A stretch of DNA of 64,000 nt from an uncultured Paracoccaceae bacterium. GTDB taxonomy: Bacteria > Pseudomonadota > Alphaproteobacteria > Rhodobacterales > Rhodobacteraceae. Below, piece after piece: positions 8,247 to 16,826 of the stretch (position 1 is its first letter; each line of letters starts with the position of its first letter). The stretch covers positions 248,001 through 312,000 of the forward strand of contig CANMKB010000001.1 of the NCBI GenBank assembly GCA_947498415.1, read 5' to 3'. The position numbers were made by a program, and so were the translations under genes. The notes under the pieces were generated by a model. It ran no database searches and was not told where the DNA came from. It was given only the letters and a program-made list of their open reading frames with translations.

Positions 8247-9764
8247 ATGTTTGAAAATCTAAGCGAACGCCTTTCTGGTGTCTTTGATCGACTAACCAAA
8301 CAAGGTGCGTTGTCTGAGGATGACGTCAAAACCGCCCTACGCGAAGTGCGGGTTGCCTTGCTTGAGGCCGATGTTTCGCTGCCCGTTGCACGCGACTTTG
8401 TAAAAGCCGTTCAAGACAAAGCCACCGGTCAATCGGTGACCAAATCGGTCACACCGGGTCAGCAAGTTGTCAAAATCGTTCATGACGAGCTGCAGCATGT
8501 CTTGGCCGGCGATGAAGAAAACCCTGGCGAACTCAAGATCGATAACGCCCCAGCGCCGATACTTATGGTTGGCCTGCAAGGTTCTGGTAAGACAACAACC
8601 ACTGGTAAACTCGCCAAACGCCTAAAAGAAAAGAACGGAAAACGCGTTCTAATGGCGTCGCTCGACATTTACCGCCCAGCTGCGATGCAGCAGCTTGAAA
8701 TTCTTGGTGCACAAATCGGCGTTGATACGCTGCCAATCGTGGCAGGTGAATCCGCTGTTCAAATCGCAAAGCGTGCCAAGCAACAAGCAACGCTCGGCGG
8801 CTATGACGTTTACATGCTTGATACTGCGGGCCGCCTGCAGATCGACGAAACCCTCATGCAAGAAGTCGAAGATGTTCGCGACGCGGTCAATCCGCGCGAA
8901 ACACTTCTTGTTGTGGATGGCCTTACTGGTCAGGTTGCGGTTGAAGTGGCCGAAGAATTCGACGGTAAAATCGGCATCTCTGGCGTTGTCCTGACCCGTA
9001 TGGACGGTGACGGCCGCGGTGGTGCGGCGCTGTCGATGCGTGCCGTCACGGGCAAGCCCATCAAATTCGTCGGCCTTGGCGAAAAGATGGACGCGCTTGA
9101 AACCTTTGAGCCAGACCGGATCGCAGGCCGCATCCTTGGCATGGGCGATATCGTCGCGCTGGTTGAGAAAGCCCAAGAAACCATCGAGGCTGAACAAGCC
9201 GAACGCATGATGAAGCGCTTCCAAAAAGGCCGTTTCAACATGAACGACCTGAAAATGCAGCTTGAGCAAATGATCAAGATGGGCGGTATGGAAGGCGTTA
9301 TGGGCATGATGCCCGGCATGGCCAAAATGAAAAACCAAGCCGCCGCAGCAGGCATGGACGACAAAATCCTGAAACAGCAAATCGCGCTGATTCAGTCGAT
9401 GACCAAAATGGAACGTGCCAATCCACAGATCCTGCAAGCATCACGTAAAAAACGGATCGCGGCCGGTGCTGGCCTACAGGTATCTGACCTGAACAAACTT
9501 CTGAAAATGCAGCGCCAAATGGCGGACATGATGAAGAAAATGGGCAAAATGGGTAAAGGCGGCATGCTGAAACAAGCCATGAAAGGCATGTTCGGCAAAG
9601 GCGGAATGCCTGATATGCCTGCCGGCATGGACCCATCTCAAATGGACCCAAAAGCACTGGAGGCAGCCGCCAAACAACTTGGCGGTAAAGGCATGGGTGG
9701 CCTGCCCGGCTTGGGTGGCGGTGGCCTTCCTCCGGGACTGTCTGGTTTTGGGAAAAAGAAGTAA
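8247..9764 (+). CDS. ffh: Signal recognition particle GTPase Ffh
   Basis: Targets nascent membrane and secreted proteins to the translocon with the 4.5S RNA and FtsY. It has 505 residues: N domain with the ALLEADVSLPVARDFV motif (about 38-53), G domain with P-loop GLQGSGKTTTTGK (109-121), DTAGRLQID, and TRMDGDGRGGAALS, and a methionine-rich M domain from about 325. The C-terminus ends in a Gly/Met/Pro-rich tail (PDMPAGMDPSQMDPKA onward), usual for alphaproteobacterial Ffh. First gene of the plus-strand block that runs to rpsP and rimM. Confidence 0.97.
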   Translation: MFENLSERLSGVFDRLTKQGALSEDDVKTALREVRVALLEADVSLPVARDFVKAVQDKATGQSVTKSVTPGQQVVKIVHDELQHVLAGDEENPGELKIDNAPAPILMVGLQGSGKTTTTGKLAKRLKEKNGKRVLMASLDIYRPAAMQQLEILGAQIGVDTLPIVAGESAVQIAKRAKQQATLGGYDVYMLDTAGRLQIDETLMQEVEDVRDAVNPRETLLVVDGLTGQVAVEVAEEFDGKIGISGVVLTRMDGDGRGGAALSMRAVTGKPIKFVGLGEKMDALETFEPDRIAGRILGMGDIVALVEKAQETIEAEQAERMMKRFQKGRFNMNDLKMQLEQMIKMGGMEGVMGMMPGMAKMKNQAAAAGMDDKILKQQIALIQSMTKMERANPQILQASRKKRIAAGAGLQVSDLNKLLKMQRQMADMMKKMGKMGKGGMLKQAMKGMFGKGGMPDMPAGMDPSQMDPKALEAAAKQLGGKGMGGLPGLGGGGLPPGLSGFGKKK

Positions 9765-10358
9765 GTGAGCGGATCTACCGCATATCCTTGGACCCTCCCG
9801 GTTCAGAGTCAGCCCTCAGGGTTGGCGGCGTCATTGCGGGCACTTGTTCCGCAACTGTCGACAGACCGCCTTGTCCTACGCGCTCCGGAATTGGCGGATT
9901 TTGCAGCCTATGAAATCATCATGGCGGCGGACGAAAATGGCTATATGGGCGGGCCATACAACACCGAAGACGCATGGCTCGATTTCAATCAGGGCATCGC
10001 AGGCTGGTCGTTACGTGGACAAGGAATGTGGACCGTAACCCTAAAAGACGACACTGTTATCGGATTCGTTTGCGCAATGATCGGCTGGGGGGATCAAGAA
10101 TGTGAACTTGGCTACCTATTTCTTGCTGAACATCAAGGCAAAGGGTACGCCACAGAAGCCAGCCGCGCTGCCCGCGATTACGCTTGGGACACGCAAGGTG
10201 TGAACAGTATGGTCAGCTATATCGACCCAAAGAATGCTGCCTCCATCGCTCTTGCCCAACGACTTGGCGCCGAACATGATGCGAACAGTTCTGTACCTCA
10301 GGACGACACGCCCGCTGATACGATTATCATGCGCCACAGTTCCGCGAGGCGCACATGA
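9765..10358 (+). CDS. GNAT-family N-acetyltransferase (first of a pair)
   Basis: RimJ/RimL-like acetyltransferase of 197 residues; substrate unknown. STDRLVLRAPELADF (about 32-46) begins the fold, and the acetyl-CoA loop is in LFLAEHQGKGYATEASRAA (about 122-140). The GTG start follows the ffh stop directly, so translation is probably coupled; a later start would remove about 25 residues that lie before the domain. The stop overlaps the start of the second GNAT gene. The two proteins share the layout TERL.LR / VGGPY / EIGWL and look like an old duplication. Confidence 0.8.
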   Translation: MSGSTAYPWTLPVQSQPSGLAASLRALVPQLSTDRLVLRAPELADFAAYEIIMAADENGYMGGPYNTEDAWLDFNQGIAGWSLRGQGMWTVTLKDDTVIGFVCAMIGWGDQECELGYLFLAEHQGKGYATEASRAARDYAWDTQGVNSMVSYIDPKNAASIALAQRLGAEHDANSSVPQDDTPADTIIMRHSSARRT

Positions 10359-10876
10359 CGGAAATCGTAACCACAGAACGCCTGATCCTGCGCAAGCCTG
10401 CGGCATGTGACCTCGATACCGTGGTTGCGTTCTTCTTGTCTGAGCGTGCGGCTTACGTAGGCGGCCCATATACATTGGGCAAAGCATGGCGCCAATTCGC
10501 CGCCGAAGTCGGTCATTGGGACCTTCTGGGTTACGGCATGTGGGCAGTGACCACGAAAGACAGCGATCAAATTATCGGCCTGATCGGCCCATGGTGCCCA
10601 GCAGATTGGCCAGAAACCGAAATCGGCTGGCTGATGTTTGATGGTTCTGAAGGCCAGGGCTATGCATTCGAAGCGGCGCAGGCTGCGCTACGTCATGCCT
10701 TTGAAGTGCTCGATTGGGATACCGCCGTCAGCTATATCGACAAAGACAACACTCGTTCTATCGCTTTGGCAGAGCGCCTTGGGGCCAAACTTGACCCAAG
10801 CGCACCTCAGCCAAAGCCAGATCAACCCTGCCTGATCTATCGCCACCCAAACCCTTCTGAGGACCGCAATGACTGA
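10355..10876 (+). CDS. GNAT-family N-acetyltransferase (second of a pair)
   Basis: Acetyltransferase of 173 residues, starting within the stop of the previous gene (ATGA overlap). TERLILRKPAACDLDTV opens the domain; ETEIGWLMFDGSEGQGYAFEAAQAAL contains the acetyl-CoA binding loop; VSYIDKDNTRSIALAERLGA is the conserved C-terminal part. It is clearly related to the upstream gene. Its end overlaps the chorismate mutase start by 8 bases, so the four genes from ffh on are one transcript. Target unknown; RimJ/RimL-like enzymes often modify ribosomal proteins, which fits the location but is not shown. Confidence 0.82.
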   Translation: MTEIVTTERLILRKPAACDLDTVVAFFLSERAAYVGGPYTLGKAWRQFAAEVGHWDLLGYGMWAVTTKDSDQIIGLIGPWCPADWPETEIGWLMFDGSEGQGYAFEAAQAALRHAFEVLDWDTAVSYIDKDNTRSIALAERLGAKLDPSAPQPKPDQPCLIYRHPNPSEDRND

Positions 10877-11165
10877 CGCCGTTTCCCGCGCAGCCGAGCT
10901 GCTCAAAGATCACCGTGAAAGCATCGACCGTTTGGATGCGATCCTCGTTTACACGCTGGGTGAGCGATTTAAGCACACTCAGGCGGTTGGCCAACTCAAG
11001 GCCGAACACGACCTTCCCCCGTCTGATCCATCGCGCGAATCTGCGCAGATCGCACGTCTCGAAGATCTGGCGAGCCGGGCCCACCTGGACCCCGATTTTG
11101 CCAAGGCTTTCCTGAACTTCATTATTCAGGAAGTTATACGTCATCATAAGAAACACCAGGAATAA
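10869..11165 (+). CDS. Chorismate mutase (AroQ class)
   Basis: Converts chorismate to prephenate on the route to phenylalanine and tyrosine. It is a 98-residue, all-helical, monofunctional AroQ-type protein. RESIDRLDAILVYTLGERFKHTQAVGQLKAEHDL carries the expected Arg, Asp and Lys positions of helix 1, and the C-terminal helix is FLNFIIQEVIRHHKKHQ. The gene overlaps the preceding GNAT gene and lies 42 bases before rpsP. A chorismate mutase just before rpsP is a familiar arrangement in Rhodobacteraceae. Confidence 0.88.
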   Translation: MTDAVSRAAELLKDHRESIDRLDAILVYTLGERFKHTQAVGQLKAEHDLPPSDPSRESAQIARLEDLASRAHLDPDFAKAFLNFIIQEVIRHHKKHQE

Positions 11166-11207
11166 CAGGGCTTTGCTCTGCTCACGCCATTTAAGGAGAT
11201 TAACACC

Positions 11208-11582
11208 ATGGCTATGAAAATTCGTCTCGCCCGCGGCGGTTCTAAAAAGCGTCCTTTCTATCGTATCGTTGCCGCGGATTCCCGTATGCCACGTGACGGC
11301 CGCTTCATCGAAAAGCTGGGCACATACAACCCGTTGCTGCCTAAGGACAGCGAAGAGCGCGTAAAAATGGATCTGGAGCGCGTTCAGTACTGGGTTGGCC
11401 AAGGCGCACAAGTCACAGACCGCGTTGCTCGTTTCCTCGAAGCAGCTGGCGTGAATGCTAAAACCGAGCGCAACAACCCTAAGAAGGCTGAGCCAGGTCA
11501 AAAAGCAAAAGACCGCGCTGAAGAAAAAGCAGCTAAAGCGGCAGAAGCAGCTGAAGCAGAAGCAGCTCCGGCTGAAGAATAA
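11208..11582 (+). CDS. rpsP: 30S ribosomal protein S16
   Basis: Small-subunit ribosomal protein of 124 residues. The N-terminus [26 protein letters not shown] is a near-universal S16 sequence, followed by [16 protein letters not shown]. The C-terminal tail from about 85 is Lys/Ala/Glu-rich, a common alphaproteobacterial extension. A strong AAGGAG lies upstream of ATG. Confidence 0.97.
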   Translation: MAMKIRLARGGSKKRPFYRIVAADSRMPRDGRFIEKLGTYNPLLPKDSEERVKMDLERVQYWVGQGAQVTDRVARFLEAAGVNAKTERNNPKKAEPGQKAKDRAEEKAAKAAEAAEAEAAPAEE

Positions 11583-11599
11583 GCCTGGAGAGTTCTGGA

Positions 11600-12229
11600 T
11601 TGAAAAGCTTCTCGCAAGACTTCCAGAACGATCTAGCGCGACTGTTGCGGTGGCGGCGGGATGTCCGCCGCTTCCGCACACAACCTGTAGGCGAAACACT
11701 CTTGCAGGAGTGTCTTAATAGCTTTCTGAATGCCCCCTCGGTTGGGCTTTCCGAGCCTTGGCGCATCGTGCATGTGAAAAGCCCGGCGTGCCGCACTGCA
11801 GCCTATGAAAACTTCAAAACCGCAAACGCCCAAGCGCTTGATGGATATGAAGATGAAAAATCCAAGAAATATGCCAATCTAAAGCTTTCGGGCATGTCCG
11901 AAGCTCCGGTTCAGCTCGCCATCTATTGCGACGAAGAAACACCAAAAGGGTCCGGCCTTGGGGCCGCAACTATGCCGGAGATGCGTCGTTACTCCGTGGT
12001 TGGCGCCATCAACCTGTTTTGGCTCACCGCCCGCGCCAAAGGGCTTGGCGTCGGCTGGGTTTCAATTTTAGATCCCGTCCAACTCAGTCACGATCTGCAA
12101 GTACCTAAAACATGGCGATTGGTGGCTTATCTTTGTGTCGGATGGCCAGAAACAGTCTCTAAGACGCCAGAACTCGAAGAACTTGGCTGGGAAGACCGCC
12201 GCAATCATCTTCCTGTTGAGACACGTTGA
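11600..12229 (+). CDS. bluB: 5,6-dimethylbenzimidazole synthase (BluB-type nitroreductase)
   Basis: Flavin-destroying enzyme that makes the lower ligand of vitamin B12 from FMNH2 and oxygen. The 209-residue nitroreductase-fold protein shows [28 protein letters not shown] and the C-terminal [12 protein letters not shown], which are characteristic of BluB rather than of general nitroreductases. The likely start is TTG at 11600, preceded by GGAG. Its place between rpsP and rimM is unusual for a cobalamin gene; no other B12 gene is visible. Confidence 0.88.
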   Translation: MKSFSQDFQNDLARLLRWRRDVRRFRTQPVGETLLQECLNSFLNAPSVGLSEPWRIVHVKSPACRTAAYENFKTANAQALDGYEDEKSKKYANLKLSGMSEAPVQLAIYCDEETPKGSGLGAATMPEMRRYSVVGAINLFWLTARAKGLGVGWVSILDPVQLSHDLQVPKTWRLVAYLCVGWPETVSKTPELEELGWEDRRNHLPVETR

Positions 12230-12285
12230 ATATTGCCCTATGGCAATTTTGTGAAGAACCGCACACAAGCCGAAAGGTGTTTGGA

Positions 12286-12792
12286 ATGACTGAAATGATC
12301 TGTGTTGGTGCCATTGGTGGCGCATATAGTGTTCAAGGTGAAGTGCGGCTGAAAAGCTTTACTGCAGAAGCCAGCGCCATTGCGGACTATGCCCCGCTGA
12401 CAACCGAAGACGGCAGCCAGTCTTATGACCTGGTCATCACTCGGGCGATCAAAAACGGTTTGGCTGTACGCTTGTCGGGCGTAGTCACCAAAGAAGACGC
12501 CGATGCGCTCAAAGGCGTAAAGCTTTTTGCCCCCCGAGACCGCCTACCTGAATTGCCAGAAGACGAATTCTATTACACTGATCTCGTTGGCCTCGAAGCA
12601 AGGGATACAGGCGGCACTGTTTTGGGCCATATCAAATCGGTTCAGAACAACGGCGCAGATGATCTATTAGAAATTCACGGGCCGGGCCTAAAGAATACTG
12701 TTTTGATTTTGTTCAATAAGGCAAACGTTCCAACGGTGGACATAGGCAATGGACGTATCGTTGTGGATCCGCCGGAAGGCCTATTTGAGTAA
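12286..12792 (+). CDS. rimM: 16S rRNA processing protein RimM
   Basis: Helps maturation of the 30S head by binding S19. It has 168 residues: an N-terminal RimM domain beginning [22 protein letters not shown], and a C-terminal PRC-barrel with [11 protein letters not shown] and [18 protein letters not shown] at 12286 gives the normal N-terminus and has AAGGTG upstream; the frame is open 20 codons earlier. It is normally followed directly by trmD, but here an opposite-strand gene intervenes. Confidence 0.95.
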   Translation: MTEMICVGAIGGAYSVQGEVRLKSFTAEASAIADYAPLTTEDGSQSYDLVITRAIKNGLAVRLSGVVTKEDADALKGVKLFAPRDRLPELPEDEFYYTDLVGLEARDTGGTVLGHIKSVQNNGADDLLEIHGPGLKNTVLILFNKANVPTVDIGNGRIVVDPPEGLFE

Positions 12793-12838
12793 TAAATTGT
12801 TGGCGTTTGCAGTTTTGATTGATTGAGAGACCTAAGGG

Positions 12839-13849
12839 TCAATATCCCGCCTCTTTAAGGCTTTTGAAAATGGTTTTGATGGCCGAAAATCGTATGTCAT
12901 AAAGGTGTGCCTTGGCTATATCGCGTGGCAAAATATCCGACCAATCTTGCAGCACTTGAAATGCGATGCACGTGACCAAAATAGGGCTTTGCCTTAGGTC
13001 TCGCCCATACCCCTCAGCAAAGCTTTCCCAATCCTCAGACGATAGACCAGCCAGATCAATGCACTCTGAGTGGGTTTGAAACTTGTAGCGCAAACGGGTC
13101 ATCAGCCGAGCTACATCAATTTCCACAGCACCCACGCCACGCCCGGGGACGTCAATGCTATAAAAACCATCAGATCCATAAATAAAGTTACCAATATGTG
13201 GATCGCCATGGAGTTCTGCACGTGTAATGGCATGTCCTTCTGTGCCCCGACACAGTCGATGCATCATCGCGCAAAGCCCAAGAAACATCTTATGCGCGGC
13301 CACATGAAGCTCTCCGTTTCTAATCGAAGCTGCACGCGTCCGGGCCACTTTAGCGGGCCACTTCAACCCATTTAGGTTTGGCACAGAGGTGTCGTTTGCG
13401 GCACTGGATTTGTGGAGAGCTGCCAGCCAACTGCCGCAATCTCTCAGGATTTCATTACGAACCTGCTTAGGGCTCGGAGCCCAATCTAAACGGGATTCTG
13501 CCGTGGGCCCAGAAATATACTCGAAGAGTTGCACCCCAAGTTTTTCTGACGACCAAATCAATCTCGGAACTTTATTGTCAGAATTTACCGATATGAATCC
13601 CTCAATCCTTCTATGCGCAGATACCGACTTATTATGGTGCTCAGCTTGGTCCAAATTAGGTTCAAACTTGTAGATGTAGCGCGAGACTTCATCGGTTCTA
13701 ACAATCATAACAACGCGCTGCACATTGGGTGCGCTTATGGCCTTAATCGGGATAAGATCGGAATTCTCTAGGGTGCATTCGATACCAGATTCGGCCAATA
13801 CAGTTGGCCAAGTCTTTTTTGCTTGTTGGATCAATTTGTCTGTATTCAA
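12839..13849 (-). CDS. Aminoglycoside phosphotransferase-like kinase
   Basis: Protein of 336 residues with an APH/choline-kinase fold. The catalytic loop is HGDPHIGNF (about 214-222), with the Asp and Asn where the HxDxxxxN motif needs them. The metal-binding Asp is in FYSIDVPGRG, and an N-terminal IYKFEP could supply the ATP-binding Lys. The substrate cannot be told; the family includes sugar, choline, fructosamine and aminoglycoside kinases. It lies on the opposite strand between rimM and trmD. The gene is visibly richer in A+T than its ribosomal neighbours, which suggests later insertion. Confidence 0.75.
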   Translation of the reverse strand: MNTDKLIQQAKKTWPTVLAESGIECTLENSDLIPIKAISAPNVQRVVMIVRTDEVSRYIYKFEPNLDQAEHHNKSVSAHRRIEGFISVNSDNKVPRLIWSSEKLGVQLFEYISGPTAESRLDWAPSPKQVRNEILRDCGSWLAALHKSSAANDTSVPNLNGLKWPAKVARTRAASIRNGELHVAAHKMFLGLCAMMHRLCRGTEGHAITRAELHGDPHIGNFIYGSDGFYSIDVPGRGVGAVEIDVARLMTRLRYKFQTHSECIDLAGLSSEDWESFAEGYGRDLRQSPILVTCIAFQVLQDWSDILPRDIAKAHLYDIRFSAIKTIFKSLKEAGY

Positions 13850-13938
13850 TGTAACGAACGCGGTTTAACAATTATAGCGTTTGGCTTAGGCAGCGCGGGT
13901 TGATATTGCAATCAAAACCACTTGCAACGAAGCGCTTC

Positions 13939-14727
13939 ATGTCTGAACCGAAGAATAAATCACACGGTCGCAAAACGATCTCAGCCTCATTTAAGCCCCG
14001 CGAGTTGATGACTCATCAACCGCAGCTGGCCAATGTGTGGACAGCGCGGATCATTTCGCTGTTCCCTCAGGCCTTTCCCGGCGTGCTCGGAGAAAGCCTG
14101 ACAGGCAAAGCGCTGAAAGACGGCAAGTGGCAACTCGAAACCACAGACCTGCGCCCCTTTGGGGAGGGTAAGCATCGCAATGTCGATGATACCCCGGCTG
14201 GTGGCGGTGCGGGCATGGTTCTGCGCCCGGATGTGCTGGGTAAGGCAATCGAACATACGCAACGTGGCGCAAGGGGGAACTGGCCTCTGATTTACCTGTC
14301 GCCTCGCGGCAAGCGGTTCGATCAACAGATGGCACGCCAGTGGTCACAATGCGATGGTATCACCCTGCTGTGTGGCCGCTTTGAAGGTGTCGATCAGCGC
14401 GTGCTGGATCACTACAATATCCAAGAAGTCTCGCTCGGAGATTTTGTGATGACCGGCGGTGAGATAGCAGCCCAAGCCATGATTGATGCCACAGTACGCC
14501 TGTTGCCATCCGTCCTCGGAAACTCGGAAAGTATTGAGGACGAAAGCCATTCCAATGGTTTGCTTGAACATCCTCAATACACCCGCCCCGCCGAATGGAT
14601 GGGCTTGGAGATTCCAGAGGTTTTGATGTCAGGTCACCATGGCAAGGTCGCGGAATGGCGCCAGAAGATGGCAGAAGAGCTGACTAAGGAAAGGCGCCCC
14701 GATATGTGGAAAAACTGGAAGAAATAG
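13939..14727 (+). CDS. trmD: tRNA (guanine37-N1)-methyltransferase TrmD
   Basis: Methylates G37 next to the anticodon, preventing frameshifting. From ATG at 13939 it has 262 residues. A short extension (KSHGRKTISASFKPRELM) seen in Rhodobacteraceae precedes the catalytic knotted domain: VDDTPAGGGAGMVLRPDV, LLCGRFEGVDQRVLDHY and SLGDFVMTGGEIAAQAM, which form the SAM-binding trefoil knot. The frame is open 13 codons upstream of this start. Since the gene before it is on the other strand, trmD must have its own promoter in the 89 bases before it. Confidence 0.95.
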   Translation: MSEPKNKSHGRKTISASFKPRELMTHQPQLANVWTARIISLFPQAFPGVLGESLTGKALKDGKWQLETTDLRPFGEGKHRNVDDTPAGGGAGMVLRPDVLGKAIEHTQRGARGNWPLIYLSPRGKRFDQQMARQWSQCDGITLLCGRFEGVDQRVLDHYNIQEVSLGDFVMTGGEIAAQAMIDATVRLLPSVLGNSESIEDESHSNGLLEHPQYTRPAEWMGLEIPEVLMSGHHGKVAEWRQKMAEELTKERRPDMWKNWKK

Positions 14728-14770
14728 CCTAGATTAGGTTTTATTGACCTCAATGTTGGGAAGGTAATAT

Positions 14771-15901
14771 TTGTCGACCATGCGCCATCCAAATGCCCAC
14801 TTAATGGGCCAACCAAAGGCGCGTGAACGGCTGGCAACCCCAGCCCTATTACTTGATCTAAACGTGCTTGATGAAAATCTTCGATCAGGGGCGCAACTGG
14901 TCGGTGCTGCAAGCAAATCCCTTCGCCCGCACTTTAAAGCACACAAATGTCTTGGGATTGCGCGGCGTCAACTTGATCTGGGGGCGGTGGGATTGTCCGT
15001 CGCGACCATCAGCGAAGCTGAAGTCGCCTCGATATTAGATACTGAAATTCTTCTGACCTCGGTCATTTCGACCGAAACCCAGATTGACCGCGCGATCAAA
15101 CTGCATACTTCCGGAGTGCACATCATCCTGGTTGTCGATTCTATTGCTGTCCCCAGAATGCTTCATGCCAAGCTTGGCCCAGATGCGGCGGCTGTGAAGG
15201 TTCTGATAGATTGTGACATGGGCCGCCATAGATCTGGGGTTCCGTCTCTGGAAGAGGCGCGTGCGTTGGGCGAGAGCCTTTGCGAGAATCCGAGTGTCGA
15301 CCTTATCGGGTTACAAGCATATGCAGGGCATTTGTCACACCTCGTTTCATGGCCGGATCGTCAAATTGCGTTTCAAAAATTTTGCAACGACGTCGATGCG
15401 ATAAGGCAGTCTCTCGATGACCTTTTACCTGCATCCCCGATATTGACTGGCGGAAGTACTGGCTCATTGCCTTTGGATATCAATGGCCCGCTGACTGAAT
15501 TGCAATGCGGGTCTTATGCTTTGATGGATATCGAATATCTGAATGTTGAGCACCCGGAGACAGGCTGGCCCTTTGATGCGGCGATCAAGGTTCAAACTTC
15601 GATCCTCAGCGCCAATTGGGCCGACCACGTCACAACAGACTGCGGCGATAAATGGCTTGCGAGCAAATACGGCTTAGCGCCCCAGATCACGCGGGGGGCA
15701 CCCGACACAGCCCAATATCGTGCGGTCAGTGATGAACACGGAATGATCACCTTGCATGATGCGCAAGGTCTTAGTGTTGGGCACAAAGTGGAGGTGATAC
15801 CGCCTCATTGTGATCCAACGATCAATTTGTTTTCGGCCTATCATGTATTTGATCAAGAAAAGTTAGTTGATATCTGGCCCATCGCGCCACGCGGCTCTTA
15901 G
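14771..15901 (+). CDS. DSD1-type PLP enzyme (D-threonine aldolase / D-serine dehydratase family)
   Basis: Fold-type III PLP enzyme of about 376 residues. TPALLLDLNVLDENL opens the barrel; the PLP lysine is in RPHFKAHKCLG (about 52-62); DCDMGRHRSGV and LTGGSTGSLP are further barrel strands that hold PLP. The C-terminus has IPPHCDPTINLF, where His and Asp are two apart, resembling the metal site of D-threonine aldolases; D-serine dehydratases, as I recall, have His-x-Cys. The start is TTG at 14771, with AAGG six bases before, or ATG at 14780. It stands between trmD and rplS, normally closer together. Confidence 0.8.
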   Translation: MSTMRHPNAHLMGQPKARERLATPALLLDLNVLDENLRSGAQLVGAASKSLRPHFKAHKCLGIARRQLDLGAVGLSVATISEAEVASILDTEILLTSVISTETQIDRAIKLHTSGVHIILVVDSIAVPRMLHAKLGPDAAAVKVLIDCDMGRHRSGVPSLEEARALGESLCENPSVDLIGLQAYAGHLSHLVSWPDRQIAFQKFCNDVDAIRQSLDDLLPASPILTGGSTGSLPLDINGPLTELQCGSYALMDIEYLNVEHPETGWPFDAAIKVQTSILSANWADHVTTDCGDKWLASKYGLAPQITRGAPDTAQYRAVSDEHGMITLHDAQGLSVGHKVEVIPPHCDPTINLFSAYHVFDQEKLVDIWPIAPRGS

Positions 15902-16163
15902 GGATTTCATCCGCGGCACCCCCTTGCCAGACTGGATAAACTGGCATAAACCCCGCCTGTCTAGGGCTTGAATGAGTCGTCTGGACCTGTTGCGTATTGA
16001 CATACCGCCGCTTTCTTCGGTGCGGGCGTCCAATCAAAGCAGAAACACAAAGCAACGACGGACACCCTCTGGCGGGCGCAATGGCGGACCCGATGAAGAC
16101 ACAGAGTTCTTGGACGGCACCAAACTTCGTGGGCAAACCGCGGGCAAATTAGGAGAAGGTCAT
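15902..16163 (+). other. Leader region upstream of rplS
   Basis: 262 bases without a convincing gene, ending in the strong AGGAGAAGG site of rplS. It holds a short dyad GCCAG-N10-CTGGC near 15928-15947 and several GC-rich segments, but no hairpin that I could match to a known ribosomal-protein leader. It probably contains the promoter and 5' leader of rplS-rpmE. Confidence 0.35.
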
Positions 16164-16535
16164 ATGGATCTGATCGCACAACTCGAGGCGGAACAAATCG
16201 CTTCTCTGGGTAAAGACATCCCAGATTTCAAGGCGGGTGACACCATCCGCGTTGGTTACAAAGTGACTGAGGGCACACGCTCTCGTGTTCAGAACTACGA
16301 AGGCGTTTGCATTTCTCGTAAGAATGGCAAAGGCATCGCAGGTTCTTTCACTGTACGTAAGATTTCTTTTGGTGAAGGCGTGGAACGTGTATTCCCGTTG
16401 TTCTCCACCAACATCGACAGCATTACCGTTGTACGCCGTGGCCGTGTACGTCGCTCTAAGCTGTACTACCTGCGCACACGTCGTGGTAAATCCGCACGTA
16501 TCGCAGAGCAAACCAACTACAAGCCTACAGCGTAA
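16164..16535 (+). CDS. rplS: 50S ribosomal protein L19
   Basis: Large-subunit protein at the interface with the 30S subunit, 123 residues. [28 protein letters not shown] is the usual alphaproteobacterial start, followed by [13 protein letters not shown] and [30 protein letters not shown] lies just upstream of ATG 16164. The open frame extends almost 200 bases upstream, but that part does not resemble L19. Confidence 0.97.
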   Translation: MDLIAQLEAEQIASLGKDIPDFKAGDTIRVGYKVTEGTRSRVQNYEGVCISRKNGKGIAGSFTVRKISFGEGVERVFPLFSTNIDSITVVRRGRVRRSKLYYLRTRRGKSARIAEQTNYKPTA

Positions 16536-16546
16536 GGATTGGTCGG

Positions 16547-16768
16547 ATGAAAAAAGATACACACCCAGATTACCACTTCATCGACGTCAAAATGACAGAC
16601 GGCACTATCGTCAAGATGCGCTCTACTTGGGGCAACGAAGGCGACCAGCTGGCACTGGACATCGATCCATCTGCACACCCAGCATGGAATGGCGGCTCAT
16701 CCCGTCTGATGGATGCCGGCGGCCGTGTTTCCAAGTTTAAAGCGAAATACGAAGGTCTGGGCTTCTAA
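16547..16768 (+). CDS. rpmE: 50S ribosomal protein L31 (C-minus form)
   Basis: 73-residue ribosomal protein starting [20 protein letters not shown]. It contains no cysteine, so it is the zinc-free form of L31. The C-terminus [22 protein letters not shown] is typical. Only 11 bases separate it from rplS, and a strong terminator follows. Confidence 0.96.
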   Translation: MKKDTHPDYHFIDVKMTDGTIVKMRSTWGNEGDQLALDIDPSAHPAWNGGSSRLMDAGGRVSKFKAKYEGLGF

Positions 16769-16788
16769 GCACTGCTTTCATTGTTTCG

Positions 16789-16817
16789 AAAACGCCGTCC
16801 CTTGGGGCGGCGTTTTT
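16789..16817. terminator. Terminator between rpmE and benE
   Basis: AACGCCGTCC (16791-16800) pairs with GGGCGGCGTT (16805-16814), one wobble, four-base loop, followed by five T. The left flank is A-rich, so it can also act for the convergent benE-type gene on the minus strand. Confidence 0.85.
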
Positions 16818-16826
16818 CTTTTGGGC

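Noticed and set aside
8649..9437. Long minus-strand open frame (262 codons) opposite ffh
   Set aside because: It has a His/Phe-rich composition typical of an antisense shadow of a Lys/Glu/Met-rich gene, and no start signal or family motif.
12839..13849. True aminoglycoside resistance gene
   Set aside because: The fold is shared by many small-molecule kinases and no close match to named resistance enzymes is recognisable.
15972..16163. N-terminal extension of L19 (64 codons)
   Set aside because: L19 starts at 16164 with a strong ribosome-binding site; the upstream part has no L19 resemblance.
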